Notes under the pieces: generated by a model
Database searches by the model: none
Seen by the model: the letters and a program-made list of their open reading frames with translations, nothing else
Told to the model about the DNA's origin: nothing
DNA from: Enterovirga aerilata
GTDB lineage: Bacteria; Pseudomonadota; Alphaproteobacteria; Rhizobiales; Beijerinckiaceae
Assembly (NCBI RefSeq): GCF_013044135.1
Contig: NZ_JABEPP010000001.1
Location: 248,001 to 312,000 of the forward strand
DNA length: 64,000 nt
Reading direction: 5' to 3'
Translations under genes and position numbers: made by a program
Shown here: positions 29,698 through 38,710 of the stretch, piece after piece
Layout of the letters: every line of letters starts with the position of its first letter
How positions within the stretch are numbered: position 1 is the first letter of the stretch

Positions 29698-32280
29698 ATG
29701 CACGGCACGATCCCGGCCGCCTCCTCGCCCGCCCGCAGGGCCGGGCTTCCGCTCGTCCTGCGCCTCGCGCTGCGCGAGCTCAGGGCCGGGCTTGCCGGCT
29801 TCTTCGTCTTCATCGCCTGCATCGCGCTCGGGGTCGGGGCGATCTCGGGCGTCGCCTCCATCGCCCGCTCCCTCGTGGAGGGCGTGGCGAGCCAGGGCCG
29901 CACGATTCTCGGCGGGGACGCGACCTTCGCGCTCATCCAGCGGGAAGCCACGCCCGAGGAGCGCGCCGCGCTCGCGGCCCGGGGAAGCGTCGCGACCGTC
30001 GCGACGCTCCGGGCCATGGCCGTCACGGCGGATGGCGCCGCGCTCGTCGAAGCGAAGGCGGTCGATGCGAGCTATCCGACCCGCGGCACGCTCGAGACGG
30101 ATCCGCCCGTCGCCGTGGCGGAGCTCCTGGCCGAGCGGGACGGCGCCTGGGGCGCCGTCGCCGATCCCGTTCTGTTCGAGCGGCTGGACTTGAAGCCCGG
30201 GGCCCGGGTCACGATCGGCACCGCGGCATTCGAGCTGCGGGCCCGTCTCGTGTCGGAGCCCGACAAGATCGCGAACGGGATCGGGTTCGGGCCGCGTCTC
30301 ATCATGTCCCAGGACGCCCTGCGCGCGAGCGGTCTCCTGCAGCCGGGCAGCCTGGTGCGCTGGAGCTATCGGGTGTCGCTGCCGCCGGGCCGGGATACGG
30401 ACGAGGACCTCTCCGCCGCGGTGGAAGCCGTCGCGAAGGCCGTGCCGGAGGCGGGCTGGGACGTGCGCACCCGCCTCAACGCCGATCCCCGCTTCACCAA
30501 CAACATCCTGCGCTTCTCGCAATTCCTGACCCTGGTGGGCCTGACCGCGCTGCTCGTCGGCGGGGTCGGGGTCGCGAACGCCGTGACCGCCTTCGTGGAC
30601 CGGAAGCGCAATTCGGTCGGTATCCTGAAGAGCCTCGGCGCGACGGGCGGGACCGTGATCGCGGTCTTCCTCGTCCAGGTCATGGCGATCGCGCTGATCG
30701 GGATCGCGCTCGGGCTGGCGGTCGGGGCTGCGCTCCTCTTCGGCACGGCGGCGCTCGCCGGCTCGGTCCTGCCGCTCCCGATCACGCCGACGCTGGCGCC
30801 GGCCGATCTGGCCACGGCCGTGCTGTACGGGCTTCTGACCGCGCTCGCCTTCTCGATCCTGCCCCTCGGCCGGGCGCACGACATTTCGGTCTCCGGCCTC
30901 TTCCGGGACCGGATCGCACCCGACCGGCGCTGGCCGCGCCCCCGCTACATGGTCGCGGCGGCGGTGGCCGGGCTTGCCCTGACGGGGCTCGCCGTCCTGG
31001 CCGCGCAGGACCGCCGCGTCGCGCTGATCTTCGTCGGGGCGGCGCTCTTCGCCTTCGTCCTGCTCCGCCTCGTGGCGGAGGGCGTGATGGCGGCGGCCCG
31101 CCGCCTGCCGCATCCGCGCCATCCCTCGGCGCGGCTCGCGCTCGCGAATCTGCATCGCCCGGGCGCGCTCACGCCCTCGCTCGTCCTCTCGCTCGGACTC
31201 GGCATCGCGCTCCTGGTCACGATCGCCGTGATCGACCGCAATCTCAGCCGCGAGCTGAATTCGACGCTGCCGGAACGCGCGCCGAACTTCTTCTTCATCG
31301 ACGTGCCGAGCACCGAGACGGAGGCCTTCGGCCGCTTCCTGGCCGAGAAGGCGCCCGGCGCGGCGCTGGAGGCGGTGCCGATGATGCGCGGACGGCTGAC
31401 GAGCCTGAAGGGCGTGCCGGTCGGCGAGGTCAAGGCCGCGCAGGAGGTCGCCTGGGTGCTCGACGGCGATCGGGGCATTACCTATTCCCGGGCGCTGCCG
31501 GAGGGCAGCTCGCTCGTCGCCGGCGAGTGGTGGCCGGCCGACTATCGCGGCCCGCCGCTCGTCTCCTTCGACGCGCAGGTGGCGGAGGGGCTCGGGCTCG
31601 CCATAGGCGACAGCGTCACGGTCAACGTGCTCGGGCGCAGCCTCACGGCCCGGATCGCGAATCTGCGCAAGGTCGATTGGCGGCGGCTCGGCATCAACTT
31701 CGTCATGGTGTTCTCGCCCAACACCTTCACGGGCGCTCCGCACACCGAGCTCATGACCATCACGCTGCCGCGCGGCGCCGACCCGGCGCTGGAGCCCCGG
31801 CTCCTGCGCGACGTCGCCCGCGCCTTCCCGAGCGTCACGAGCGTGCGGGTGAAGGACGCGCTCGAGGCCTTCAACGAGATCGTCGGCCAGCTTCTCTTCG
31901 CGATCCGCATCGCGAGCTCGGTCGCGCTGCTCGCGAGCGTGCTGGTGCTCGCCGGCGCGCTTGCGGCCGGGCACCGGGCGCGCGTCTACGACGCCGTGAT
32001 CCTGAAGACCCTCGGCGCGACCCGGCCGAAGCTCGTCCTGGCCTATGCGATCGAATACGGCGCGCTCGGGCTTGCGACCGCCCTGTTCGGCCTCGTGGCC
32101 GGGAGCGCGGCGGCGTTCTTCGTGATCACGCGCGTCATGAAGCTCGGCTTCTCGCCGGATCTCGGCCCGGCCGCGGCCTGGGCGCTCGCGGCCGTATTCG
32201 TCGCGGTCGGGCTCGGTCTTGCGGGCACCTGGCGCATCCTGGGCCAGAAACCGGCCCGCTACCTGCGCAGCAGCGAATAG
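29698..32280 (+). CDS. FtsX-like ABC permease, YbbP type
   Basis: 860 residues with the ten-helix double FtsX layout of YbbP: an N-terminal helix ('LAGFFVFIACIALGVGAISG'), a periplasmic part, a first FtsX core ('FLTLVGLTALLVGGVGVANA'), a central helix pair, a second periplasmic region, and a second FtsX core at the C terminus ('LASVLVLAGALAAGHRAR'). It is the partner of the preceding ATPase and functionally linked by position to the TesA-like hydrolase. Substrate unknown. Confidence 0.93.
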   Translation: MHGTIPAASSPARRAGLPLVLRLALRELRAGLAGFFVFIACIALGVGAISGVASIARSLVEGVASQGRTILGGDATFALIQREATPEERAALAARGSVATVATLRAMAVTADGAALVEAKAVDASYPTRGTLETDPPVAVAELLAERDGAWGAVADPVLFERLDLKPGARVTIGTAAFELRARLVSEPDKIANGIGFGPRLIMSQDALRASGLLQPGSLVRWSYRVSLPPGRDTDEDLSAAVEAVAKAVPEAGWDVRTRLNADPRFTNNILRFSQFLTLVGLTALLVGGVGVANAVTAFVDRKRNSVGILKSLGATGGTVIAVFLVQVMAIALIGIALGLAVGAALLFGTAALAGSVLPLPITPTLAPADLATAVLYGLLTALAFSILPLGRAHDISVSGLFRDRIAPDRRWPRPRYMVAAAVAGLALTGLAVLAAQDRRVALIFVGAALFAFVLLRLVAEGVMAAARRLPHPRHPSARLALANLHRPGALTPSLVLSLGLGIALLVTIAVIDRNLSRELNSTLPERAPNFFFIDVPSTETEAFGRFLAEKAPGAALEAVPMMRGRLTSLKGVPVGEVKAAQEVAWVLDGDRGITYSRALPEGSSLVAGEWWPADYRGPPLVSFDAQVAEGLGLAIGDSVTVNVLGRSLTARIANLRKVDWRRLGINFVMVFSPNTFTGAPHTELMTITLPRGADPALEPRLLRDVARAFPSVTSVRVKDALEAFNEIVGQLLFAIRIASSVALLASVLVLAGALAAGHRARVYDAVILKTLGATRPKLVLAYAIEYGALGLATALFGLVAGSAAAFFVITRVMKLGFSPDLGPAAAWALAAVFVAVGLGLAGTWRILGQKPARYLRSSE

Positions 32281-32480
32281 CGAATCGGTAACCCTGCCGC
32301 GCATCGGACGGAGGGGCGCGGCATGCGACGCAGGTCGTAACGGCGGCAAAGCTTGGCCGCCTCTTGCCGGCAACTCTGCTTCCCCCCATATTCGCTGCAT
32401 CGCCGGAGGTCCGGCGGAGGAGGGTGCGTGAAATCCTCCCGAGAACAAACACGCTGAGAGCCATCCAGAGGACGACTCCC

Positions 32481-33263
32481 ATGCCTTCCTTTATCCCGAA
32501 CCAGGCCGGCTACGGCGCGGGGTTCGCCCGCACGACCGCCGAGGTCGATCAGGGCCTCCGGGCCTTCATGCTCGGCGTCTACAACAACATGGTGCTCGGG
32601 CTTGCCGTGTCAGCGCTCGTCGCGCTGGGCATCAACATGCTCGCCGTGACCACCGATGCCAGCCAGGCCGTGGCCCGGATGAACGGCCAGTACCTGACCG
32701 CCTTCGGCCGCACCCTCTACGGCACGCCCCTGATGTGGGTGATCGCGCTCGCGCCGCTCGCCTTCATCTTCTTCTTCAGCTTCCGGCTGGACAAGATGTC
32801 GGCGGCGACCGCGCGGACGACCTTCCTGGCCTTCGCGGCCGTGATGGGCGCCTCGCTCTCGACGATCCTGCTCCGCTACACCGGCGCGAGCGTCGTGCAG
32901 ACGTTCTTCGTCACGGCGGCGGCCTTCGGCGGGCTGAGCCTGTGGGGCTACACCACGCAGCGTTCGCTGTCGGGGATGGGCTCCTTCCTAATGATGGGCC
33001 TGATCGGCCTCATCCTGGCCTCGCTGGTCAACATCTTCCTGGCTTCGAGCGCGCTTCAGTTCGCGATCTCGGCGATCGGCGTGCTGATCTTCGCAGGCCT
33101 CACCGCCTACGACACGCAGAAGCTGAAGGAGATGTACCTCTACGGCAACTATGACGGCGAGACCGCCGCCAAGGTGTCCGTCTATGGCGCCCTGACGCTC
33201 TATCTCGACTTCATCAACATGTTCCAGTTCCTGCTCGCCTTCATGGGCAACCGGAACGAGTAA
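32481..33263 (+). CDS. Bax inhibitor-1/YccA family membrane protein
   Basis: 260 residues from ATG 32481 (GAGGACG upstream). Seven hydrophobic helices; 'RAFMLGVYNNMVLGLAVSA', 'VIALAPLAFIFFFSF', 'GASLSTILLRYTGASVVQT', 'FAGLTAYDTQKLKEMY' and 'SVYGALTLYLDFINMFQFLL' are hallmark BI-1 stretches, including the conserved Asp of the C-terminal helix. Members act as pH-sensitive Ca2+ leak channels or modulators of the FtsH protease. It is monocistronic: 200 bases without genes precede it and a strong terminator follows. Confidence 0.94.
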   Translation: MPSFIPNQAGYGAGFARTTAEVDQGLRAFMLGVYNNMVLGLAVSALVALGINMLAVTTDASQAVARMNGQYLTAFGRTLYGTPLMWVIALAPLAFIFFFSFRLDKMSAATARTTFLAFAAVMGASLSTILLRYTGASVVQTFFVTAAAFGGLSLWGYTTQRSLSGMGSFLMMGLIGLILASLVNIFLASSALQFAISAIGVLIFAGLTAYDTQKLKEMYLYGNYDGETAAKVSVYGALTLYLDFINMFQFLLAFMGNRNE

Positions 33264-33289
33264 GTACGGCCGCAAGGCCGGACCTCCAG

Positions 33290-33318
33290 AACCCCGGCGA
33301 AAGCCGGGGTTTTTCTTT
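33290..33318 (+). terminator. Rho-independent terminator after the BI-1 gene
   Basis: ACCCCGGC (33291-33298), loop GAAA, GCCGGGGT (33303-33310), then a T-rich run to 33318. It is the clearest intrinsic terminator in the window, 28 bases past the BI-1 stop. Confidence 0.92.
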
Positions 33319-33358
33319 GTCCAGAGGGCAGGGGCCCTTCCATCGCGAGGACATCACC

Positions 33359-33676
33359 TTGGCCACCGCCGTGCGCCTGCGCCATCCGCAATCCGGGATC
33401 GTCAAGACGGGCTATTACGGCTTCAGCTGGACGTCGTTCTTCTTCGGCGGCTTCCCGGCCCTGATGCGCGGCGACGTCTGGGTCGGCCTGGCGATCCTCG
33501 CCGGATCGCTCGTCGCCTCCGCCTTCTCGGCGGGGCTGCTCTGGTTCGTGGTCGGCCTCGTCTGGGCCTTCATCTACAACCGCCGCTACACGCTCGGCCT
33601 GCTCGAGCAGGGCTACGTCTTCGACGACGACCCTCGCCGCGTGGCGGACGCGAAGCGCGCGCTCGGCGTCGCCTGA
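33359..33676 (+). CDS. Small DUF2628-like membrane protein
   Basis: 105 residues from TTG 33359 (GCGAGGA seven bases ahead); a longer frame from 33317 would start inside the terminator. 'TGYYGFSWTSFFFGGFPALMRGD' and 'GLLWFVVGLVWAFIYNRRYT' are the conserved motif and hydrophobic region of DUF2628-related small membrane proteins, ending in a soluble tail 'RRVADAKRALGV'. Two to three membrane helices. Function unknown; it is transcribed separately from the BI-1 gene because of the terminator. Confidence 0.72.
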   Translation: MATAVRLRHPQSGIVKTGYYGFSWTSFFFGGFPALMRGDVWVGLAILAGSLVASAFSAGLLWFVVGLVWAFIYNRRYTLGLLEQGYVFDDDPRRVADAKRALGVA

Positions 33677-33693
33677 CCCTCTCTCGCGCCGCC

Positions 33694-34068
33694 TCAGTTC
33701 GCGACGACGCGCAGAGGCTCCAGTACGCGCAGCACGCGGTCGAGCTCGTGGCCGCGCTTCAGGATGCGGCCCCCGGCCGCGATCACGGAATAGGCGCCCT
33801 GGCGGCGGGCGAGAGCCGGCTCCTTGACGATGCGGTAGAGCGGCATCTCGGAGGAGCGTCGGAATACCGAGAACACGGCCCGCTCCCGCTCGAAATCCAT
33901 CGCGTAGTCGCGCCACTCGCCCTCGGCGACCATGCGGCCGTAGAGGTTCAGGATCTGGCGCAGCTCGTCTCGGTTGAAGGTGACTTCCGCCTTCGGCGCG
34001 GCGGCCGGAAAGGGCACGATATGCGCCCCGCCGCCGCGCATCATCTCCGCCTGCTCGCCCTCGTTCAT
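33694..34068 (-). CDS. DUF2794 family protein
   Basis: 124 residues, soluble. 'FNRDELRQILNLYGRMVAEG', 'WRDYAMDFERERAVFSVFRR', 'YRIVKEPALARRQGAY' and 'HELDRVLRVLEPLRV' match the alphaproteobacterial DUF2794 family, which has no known function. ATG 34068 has GGAGG four bases upstream; a GTG directly before it is less likely. It is convergent with the DUF2628-like gene, with 17 bases between stops. Confidence 0.85.
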   Translation of the reverse strand: MNEGEQAEMMRGGGAHIVPFPAAAPKAEVTFNRDELRQILNLYGRMVAEGEWRDYAMDFERERAVFSVFRRSSEMPLYRIVKEPALARRQGAYSVIAAGGRILKRGHELDRVLRVLEPLRVVAN

Positions 34069-34166
34069 CACGCCTCCACCGAGCCGGGGCCGTCACCAGC
34101 CTGTCACGGGATGATGGGCCGCGCCCGGCCCGGGCGCAAGCCGCCATGCCGGGCAGGCGCCGGGGT

Positions 34167-34604
34167 TCAGGCGGGCTCCACCACCAGCGTCGCCCCGTCG
34201 AGGCGGGAGACCCGGATCTCGGCTCCGGCCGGCAGATCGGGGCCGACCACCCGCCACACCGTGTCGTCCAGGCGGATCCGGCCCTCGCCCGCCACGATCG
34301 GCTCGTCCAGCCGGAAGCGGCGGCCGACAAGCGCCTCGCCGCGCCGGTTGAGGGCCGGACCGTCGGCGCCGCCCCCACGTCGCGTCAGCGCCCGCCCGGT
34401 CAGGACGGAGGCGAGCGACAATGCGGCGAAGGCCACGAAGGCCGCCTGCCAGGACAGGCCGAGCCCGTAATCGAGCAGGCCCGTCAGGACGGCGGCGATC
34501 CCGAGCCAGAAGAGGAAGACGCCGGGGGCGAGCGTCTCGAGCCCGATGAGGACGAGGCCCAGGATCAGCCAGGTCCAGGGCTGAAGATCGCCCGCACCCC
34601 ACAT
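34167..34604 (-). CDS. NfeD family membrane protein
   Basis: 145 residues: two or three N-terminal helices ('WLILGLVLIGLETLAPGVFLF', 'AAFVAFAALSLASVLTG') and a C-terminal OB-fold ('ALVGRRFRLDEPIVAGEG', 'VWRVVGPDLPAGAEI', 'LVVEPA'). Short NfeD proteins pair with SPFH/stomatin proteins in membrane quality control. It starts three bases after the stop of the adjacent SPFH gene, so the two are one operon. Confidence 0.93.
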   Translation of the reverse strand: MWGAGDLQPWTWLILGLVLIGLETLAPGVFLFWLGIAAVLTGLLDYGLGLSWQAAFVAFAALSLASVLTGRALTRRGGGADGPALNRRGEALVGRRFRLDEPIVAGEGRIRLDDTVWRVVGPDLPAGAEIRVSRLDGATLVVEPA

Positions 34605-34607
34605 CGG

Positions 34608-35612
34608 TCAGCCCGCGTTCGGGGGCGGGGAGGAGGGCGGCAGGCTCCGGCCCGCCCGGGGCCTGCTGTCGCCCGAAGAAGCGGCGCCGTCGCCGAAGAC
34701 GGCGCGGGTGATCTCGGCGATGCCGCCGAGCGTCCCGGCCAGGGCCGCGGCCTCGATCGGCACGACGACCACCTTCTGGTTGGGCGCCGTCGCGATCGCC
34801 TTGACGGCGTCGACGTATTTCTCGGCGACGAGGAAGTTCGCGCCTGCGATGTCGCCCCGCCCGATCGCCTCGGACACCATGGCGGTGGCCTTGGCCTCGG
34901 CTTCCGCCAGCCGCTCGCGGGCTTCGGCATCGCGGAAGGCCGCTTCCTTGCGGCCCTCGGCGGCCAGGATCTGGGCCTGCTTCTGCCCCTCCGCGCGCAG
35001 GACCTCCGCCTGCCGCAGGCCCTCCGCCTCGAGCACCGCGGCGCGCTTCTCGCGCTCGGCCTTCATCTGCCGGGCCATGGCGCCCGCAAGGTCGGCCGGC
35101 GGCAGGATGTCCTTGATCTCGATGCGGGTCACCTTGACGCCCCAGGGGGAGGCGGCCGCATCCATCACGCGGAGCAGCCGCTCGTTGATCTCGTCCCGGT
35201 GCGACAGAAGCTGGTCGAGATCCATGGAGCCCACGACCGTGCGGATGTTGGTCATGGTCAGGACGAGGAGCGCCTGCTGCAGGTCGGCCACCTCGTAGGA
35301 GGCGCGCGGGGCGTCGAGCACCTGGTAGAAGGCCGCCGCGTCGATCCTCACCCCGGCATTGTCGCGCGTGAACGCCTCCTGGCTCGGCACGTCGAGCACC
35401 TGCTCCATGATGTTCACCTTGTGCCCGATGCGCTCGATATACGGCACGATGAGGCCCAGCCCCGCCCCGAGCGAGCGCGAGAACTTCCCGAACCGCTCGA
35501 CCGTATAGACATAGCCCTGGGGCACCGTCCTGACGCCCGCCGCAATCGTCACGATCACAAGAAGGACCAGGACGATGACGAAGACGTTCAATCCGAGCGA
35601 GACCTGCGTCAC
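34608..35612 (-). CDS. SPFH/band 7 protein, QmcA/stomatin-like
   Basis: 334 residues: one N-terminal membrane helix, then an SPFH domain ('RTVPQGYVYTVERFGKFSRS', 'IERIGHKVNIMEQVLDVPSQ', 'LDQLLSHRDEINERL', 'WGVKVTRIEIKDILPP') and a long Ala/Glu coiled coil with repeated 'AEGLRQAEVLRAEGQKQ' units. Such proteins oligomerise into membrane rings that organise proteases such as FtsH. Start is GTG 35612 with GGGAG upstream. The C-terminal tail is Pro/Ser/Arg-rich. Confidence 0.94.
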   Translation of the reverse strand: MTQVSLGLNVFVIVLVLLVIVTIAAGVRTVPQGYVYTVERFGKFSRSLGAGLGLIVPYIERIGHKVNIMEQVLDVPSQEAFTRDNAGVRIDAAAFYQVLDAPRASYEVADLQQALLVLTMTNIRTVVGSMDLDQLLSHRDEINERLLRVMDAAASPWGVKVTRIEIKDILPPADLAGAMARQMKAEREKRAAVLEAEGLRQAEVLRAEGQKQAQILAAEGRKEAAFRDAEARERLAEAEAKATAMVSEAIGRGDIAGANFLVAEKYVDAVKAIATAPNQKVVVVPIEAAALAGTLGGIAEITRAVFGDGAASSGDSRPRAGRSLPPSSPPPNAG

Positions 35613-35770
35613 GAAGCTCCCTCCCGGGGCGATTCGCGGCCCTCGGCGCAGCCCTTCGTAGCGCAGGCTCCGTTTCCGTCCGGTTTCTCATACGGGCGGG
35701 TCCCGGCCGCATGGGGGAGCCCTTTGCGCCGGAACGCGTTGTCGCGCCGAATCACGCACGGAGACGCGCC

Positions 35771-36142
35771 ATGGCTGCCAGACAGACGCCGGCCCAGAAG
35801 GAGACGGTCGAGCGCGTCATCCACGAGTTCAAGCATGGCGAGCTCAGGATCCGGGGGAACGGCCCCAAGGTGAAGAACCCGAAACAGGCGATCGCGATCG
35901 CGCTGCGCGAGGCGGGCGCCTCGAACCAGGAAAGCCCGAAGAAGAACAGGCAGAGCCTTGCCCGCAGCAAGGCCAAGGAGCGCCGCGGCGAGACGGCGAA
36001 GGACGCGGCCGAGGGCGGCAAGAGCGCGAAGTCTGCGGCCGGCGAGACGAAGGCCGCACTCTACGAGCAGGCCAGGAAGAAGGATATTCCCGGGCGCTCG
36101 AAGATGAGCAAGGACGAACTCGCCCGCGCGCTGCATCGCTGA
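35771..36142 (+). CDS. DUF6496 protein with SAP/Rho_N-like tail
   Basis: 123 residues from ATG 35771. 'TVERVIHEFKHGELRIRG' and 'KNPKQAIAIALREAGASNQ' are the DUF6496 core. A Lys/Glu-rich disordered middle follows, then 'TKAALYEQARKKDIPGRSKMS' plus 'KDELARAL', which reads as a SAP or Rho N-terminal-like helix-extended-helix. The very basic composition and SAP-like end suggest nucleic-acid binding, as in small stress-related proteins, but this is inference. It stands alone, divergent from the QmcA gene. Confidence 0.75.
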   Translation: MAARQTPAQKETVERVIHEFKHGELRIRGNGPKVKNPKQAIAIALREAGASNQESPKKNRQSLARSKAKERRGETAKDAAEGGKSAKSAAGETKAALYEQARKKDIPGRSKMSKDELARALHR

Positions 36143-36306
36143 ACCGCGCAGATCGGCCGGCCGGGCCTTGGATCTGGCCCATGCCCGGCATGGCGTAAAT
36201 CGAAATCATCCGAAGCATCTGGCGGGCTTAAGCCGCGGTTCAGCCACATAGGACAGGTTGAAGTGCTGCCGCCCGCTCGTCACGCGCGCGTTTTTTCAAG
36301 GAGAGG

Positions 36307-37140
36307 ATGGTGACGTCACCCTGGACGATCCTGCGCCGGACCGGCGCGGCCGCAATCCTGGCCGGTGTGTTCTCGACCGCGGCCTCCGCCGCGACCTGCC
36401 GCGATCCGGCCGGCTTCGACAAATGGCTGCAGGACATCCGGCGCGAGGCGATCGCGCAGGGCATCTCGCCCCGGGCCGTCGATGCGGGCCTGGCGGGCGT
36501 GACCTTCGATCCGGCCGTGATGCGCAAGGATCGCGGTCAGGGGGCGTTCCGGGTGCCGTTCGAGCAGTTCGTGAAGACGCGCGTCACGGCGGGCCGGGTC
36601 GCCAAGGCGGCCCAGCAGCTCCGCCAGCGGGCGGCGCTCTTCCGCTCCATCGAGCAGCGCTTCGGCGTGCCGGGCCCCATCCTCGCCGCGATCTGGGCCA
36701 TGGAGACGGATTTCGGCGCCGTCCAGGGCAACATGCCGGTCGTCCGCTCGGTGGCGACGCTCGCCTATGATTGCCGCCGCACCGAGCGCTTCACGAACGA
36801 GCTCTTCGCGGCGCTCCGGGTCATCGACCGCGGCGACCTCACGCCGGCGCAGATGAAGGGCGCCTGGGCGGGCGAGATCGGCCAGACCCAGTTCATGATC
36901 TCGAACTACTACAAATACGCGGTCGATTTCGACGGCGACGGCCATCCGGACCTGATCCGGAGCGTGCCGGACGTGCTCGCTTCCACGGCGAACTACCTGA
37001 AGGGCCACGGCTGGCAGCGCGGCGCAGGCTGGAATCCGGGCCAGCCGAACTTCGCGGTCATCCGCGAGTGGAACAAGTCGGAGAACTACGCCCGCGCGAT
37101 CGCGCTCTTCGCCAGCAAGCTCGCGGGCGCGGAGGATTGA
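36307..37140 (+). CDS. Lytic murein transglycosylase, MltB/SLT_2 family
   Basis: 277 residues with a signal peptide ending near ASAA. Cleaves peptidoglycan glycan strands in the periplasm, forming 1,6-anhydro ends. The catalytic Glu is in 'AIWAMETDFGAVQ', with 'GEIGQTQFMISNYYKYAVDF' and 'DVLASTANYLKGHGW' of the family. GGAGAGG touches the first ATG; the GTG next to it (36310) has better spacing and could be the true start. A C-terminal peptidoglycan-binding domain found in some relatives is absent. Confidence 0.93.
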   Translation: MVTSPWTILRRTGAAAILAGVFSTAASAATCRDPAGFDKWLQDIRREAIAQGISPRAVDAGLAGVTFDPAVMRKDRGQGAFRVPFEQFVKTRVTAGRVAKAAQQLRQRAALFRSIEQRFGVPGPILAAIWAMETDFGAVQGNMPVVRSVATLAYDCRRTERFTNELFAALRVIDRGDLTPAQMKGAWAGEIGQTQFMISNYYKYAVDFDGDGHPDLIRSVPDVLASTANYLKGHGWQRGAGWNPGQPNFAVIREWNKSENYARAIALFASKLAGAED

Positions 37141-37155
37141 GGACGCGCAGGACGA

Positions 37156-37983
37156 TCAGGGAGTCCTGCCCGCCTCCTCCACCGTCCGATGGAGATGCTG
37201 GACGAGCGCGTCGTCCAGTTTGAGTCGCGCGGCCAGCATGGCGAGGTAGCCGCGCTCGGCCGCGTTGTCGACGTCGATGGCGAGGAGCGAGGCCGCATAG
37301 ATCTCCGCCGCCTCCTCCGGGTTGCGCGCGCCGCGCGCGACCGCATCGACATCGAGCGGCGCCCGCAGCTCGTCCATCACGAAGGCCTTGTCGTCGGAAT
37401 CGAGATCGAGCTTGTCCATGGCCCCGAAGATGTTCGCCTGCTCGGCGGCGTCGATATGGCCGTCCGCCTTCGCGGCCGCGATCATGGCCCGGAGGAGCGC
37501 CCGGCTGAGATCCTGCTGCTCCTCCTCGCCCGCCGGGTTGAACGGCGTGCCCGGGGGAGGCGGCGCGAGGCCGGCCGCCGCCTGGGCAGGCTGGCCCCAG
37601 GGGCTCTGCCCCGGCTGCGGGATGAAGCCGCCGCGCGCGGATCCAGGACCCATGCCGGCGGCGCGCGCGCCCTGGCCCGCCTGCCAGTCCTGGTAGGCCC
37701 GATAGGCGAGCGAGCCGATCAGGGCGAGACCGCCGAGCTTCGCGGCCGAGCCGCCGAGCTTCCGCCCTTTCTTGGAGCCGAGCAGGATGCTCGCGAGGCC
37801 GCCGGCCAGCGCGCCCGAGCCGCCGCCGCCGAGCTGCCGGGCGAGGCTGTCGAGCGGCGAGCCGCCGCCATGACCGCCGAACCCGCCGCCATGGCCGCGG
37901 TCGTAGCCGCGCCCGTGCTGGCCGAGCGATCGTCCGACCTGGCTTGCGATGAGCTGCCCCAGGAGGCGCTTGGCGTCGAACAT
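37156..37983 (-). CDS. DUF533/TerB-like inner-membrane protein (YebE type)
   Basis: 275 residues. The N-terminal half is Gly-rich ('GRGYDRGHGGGFGGHGG') with a short hydrophobic patch ('GGLALIGSLAYRAYQDW'). The C-terminal half is a TerB-like helical domain: 'LLRAMIAAAKADGHIDAAEQ', 'MDELRAPLDVDAVARG', 'AAEIYAASLLAIDVDN'. This arrangement is that of E. coli YebE. Its function is unknown; in enterobacteria it is part of envelope stress regulons. Convergent with the transglycosylase gene. Confidence 0.87.
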   Translation of the reverse strand: MFDAKRLLGQLIASQVGRSLGQHGRGYDRGHGGGFGGHGGGSPLDSLARQLGGGGSGALAGGLASILLGSKKGRKLGGSAAKLGGLALIGSLAYRAYQDWQAGQGARAAGMGPGSARGGFIPQPGQSPWGQPAQAAAGLAPPPPGTPFNPAGEEEQQDLSRALLRAMIAAAKADGHIDAAEQANIFGAMDKLDLDSDDKAFVMDELRAPLDVDAVARGARNPEEAAEIYAASLLAIDVDNAAERGYLAMLAARLKLDDALVQHLHRTVEEAGRTP

Positions 37984-38056
37984 CGGGTTCCCTGTCTCCT
38001 GCCGGCCGGGCCGGCCTGGAGGTCAGGTGGGGACGCTGCCGCCGGACGCCAATGCT

Positions 38057-38710
38057 TCAGCGCGGCGCCGTGACCCGGATCGGGCCGAAGCGACAGGCCT
38101 CCCGGTCCACCTGCGGGCAGCGCCGGAAGCCCGACAGGTCCTTCTCCAGGCAGATGCGGACCTCCCGCAGCTCGCCGCGGCGGCAGGTCACGGCCATCAT
38201 GTCGGGCCGCAGCCCCGGATTGACCTCCGCAAAGGCGCGTTCGACGCTGGCGCCGGTCGTCTGCCCGTCCCGGGAAAGGCTCTGGAGCGGGTCGGGGATG
38301 CGGACCATCTCGCGCGCCCGGCGCACGGCCCGGAAATAGGAGCCGGGATCGAGGCCCGAGCAGGTGCCGTGCCTGCGCCATTGGTGACGCGCGAGCCCGG
38401 CATCCGGGAAGATGTCCGACGTCTCCTCGACCACGTAGCGCGGGGGGGGGCGGCTGTCGCATTCCGTCGGGTAGCCGCGCTCGTATTGCGGCCAGAGGCC
38501 GTGCACCACGAAGCCGAGCCGGCGTCCGGGATCGCATTGCCGCGAGCCGCGGGCGGCTCCGGTCGCCTCGCAGAAGGCCGGCGACCAGCTCAGCGCCAGG
38601 ACATAGAAGTCGAAATCTCCCGGCCGTCCGCGCTCCTGCGCGAGGGTCGGACCGGCCGGGAGAAGAAGCGCGACGAGGCCGGCGAGGGCGGCTCCGAGGC
38701 GCCTCCGCAT
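38057..38710 (-). CDS. Secreted ribonuclease T2
   Basis: 217 residues with a signal peptide. The two active-site blocks of RNase T2 are intact: CAS I 'FVVHGLWPQYERG' and CAS II 'HQWRRHGTCSGL', with Cys residues placed for disulfides. Acts outside the cytoplasm on RNA of low specificity. Between the two blocks the codons for three Pro form a run of nine C (plus-strand G 38442-38450). The ATG shares one base with the TGA of the exported protein gene before it (TGATG), so the two are coupled. Confidence 0.94.
   Translation of the reverse strand: MRRRLGAALAGLVALLLPAGPTLAQERGRPGDFDFYVLALSWSPAFCEATGAARGSRQCDPGRRLGFVVHGLWPQYERGYPTECDSRPPPRYVVEETSDIFPDAGLARHQWRRHGTCSGLDPGSYFRAVRRAREMVRIPDPLQSLSRDGQTTGASVERAFAEVNPGLRPDMMAVTCRRGELREVRICLEKDLSGFRRCPQVDREACRFGPIRVTAPR

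Noticed and set aside
28955-32448. A very long minus-strand frame upstream of the TesA-like gene, opposite the ABC ATPase and permease.
   Set aside because: Charged low-complexity composition typical of antisense frames; only the last 231 codons (the esterase) carry a signal peptide and motifs.
36276-36298. T-run after ACGCGCGCGT as a terminator.
   Set aside because: The palindrome has no loop-forming centre, and the T-run directly precedes the ribosome site of the transglycosylase gene.
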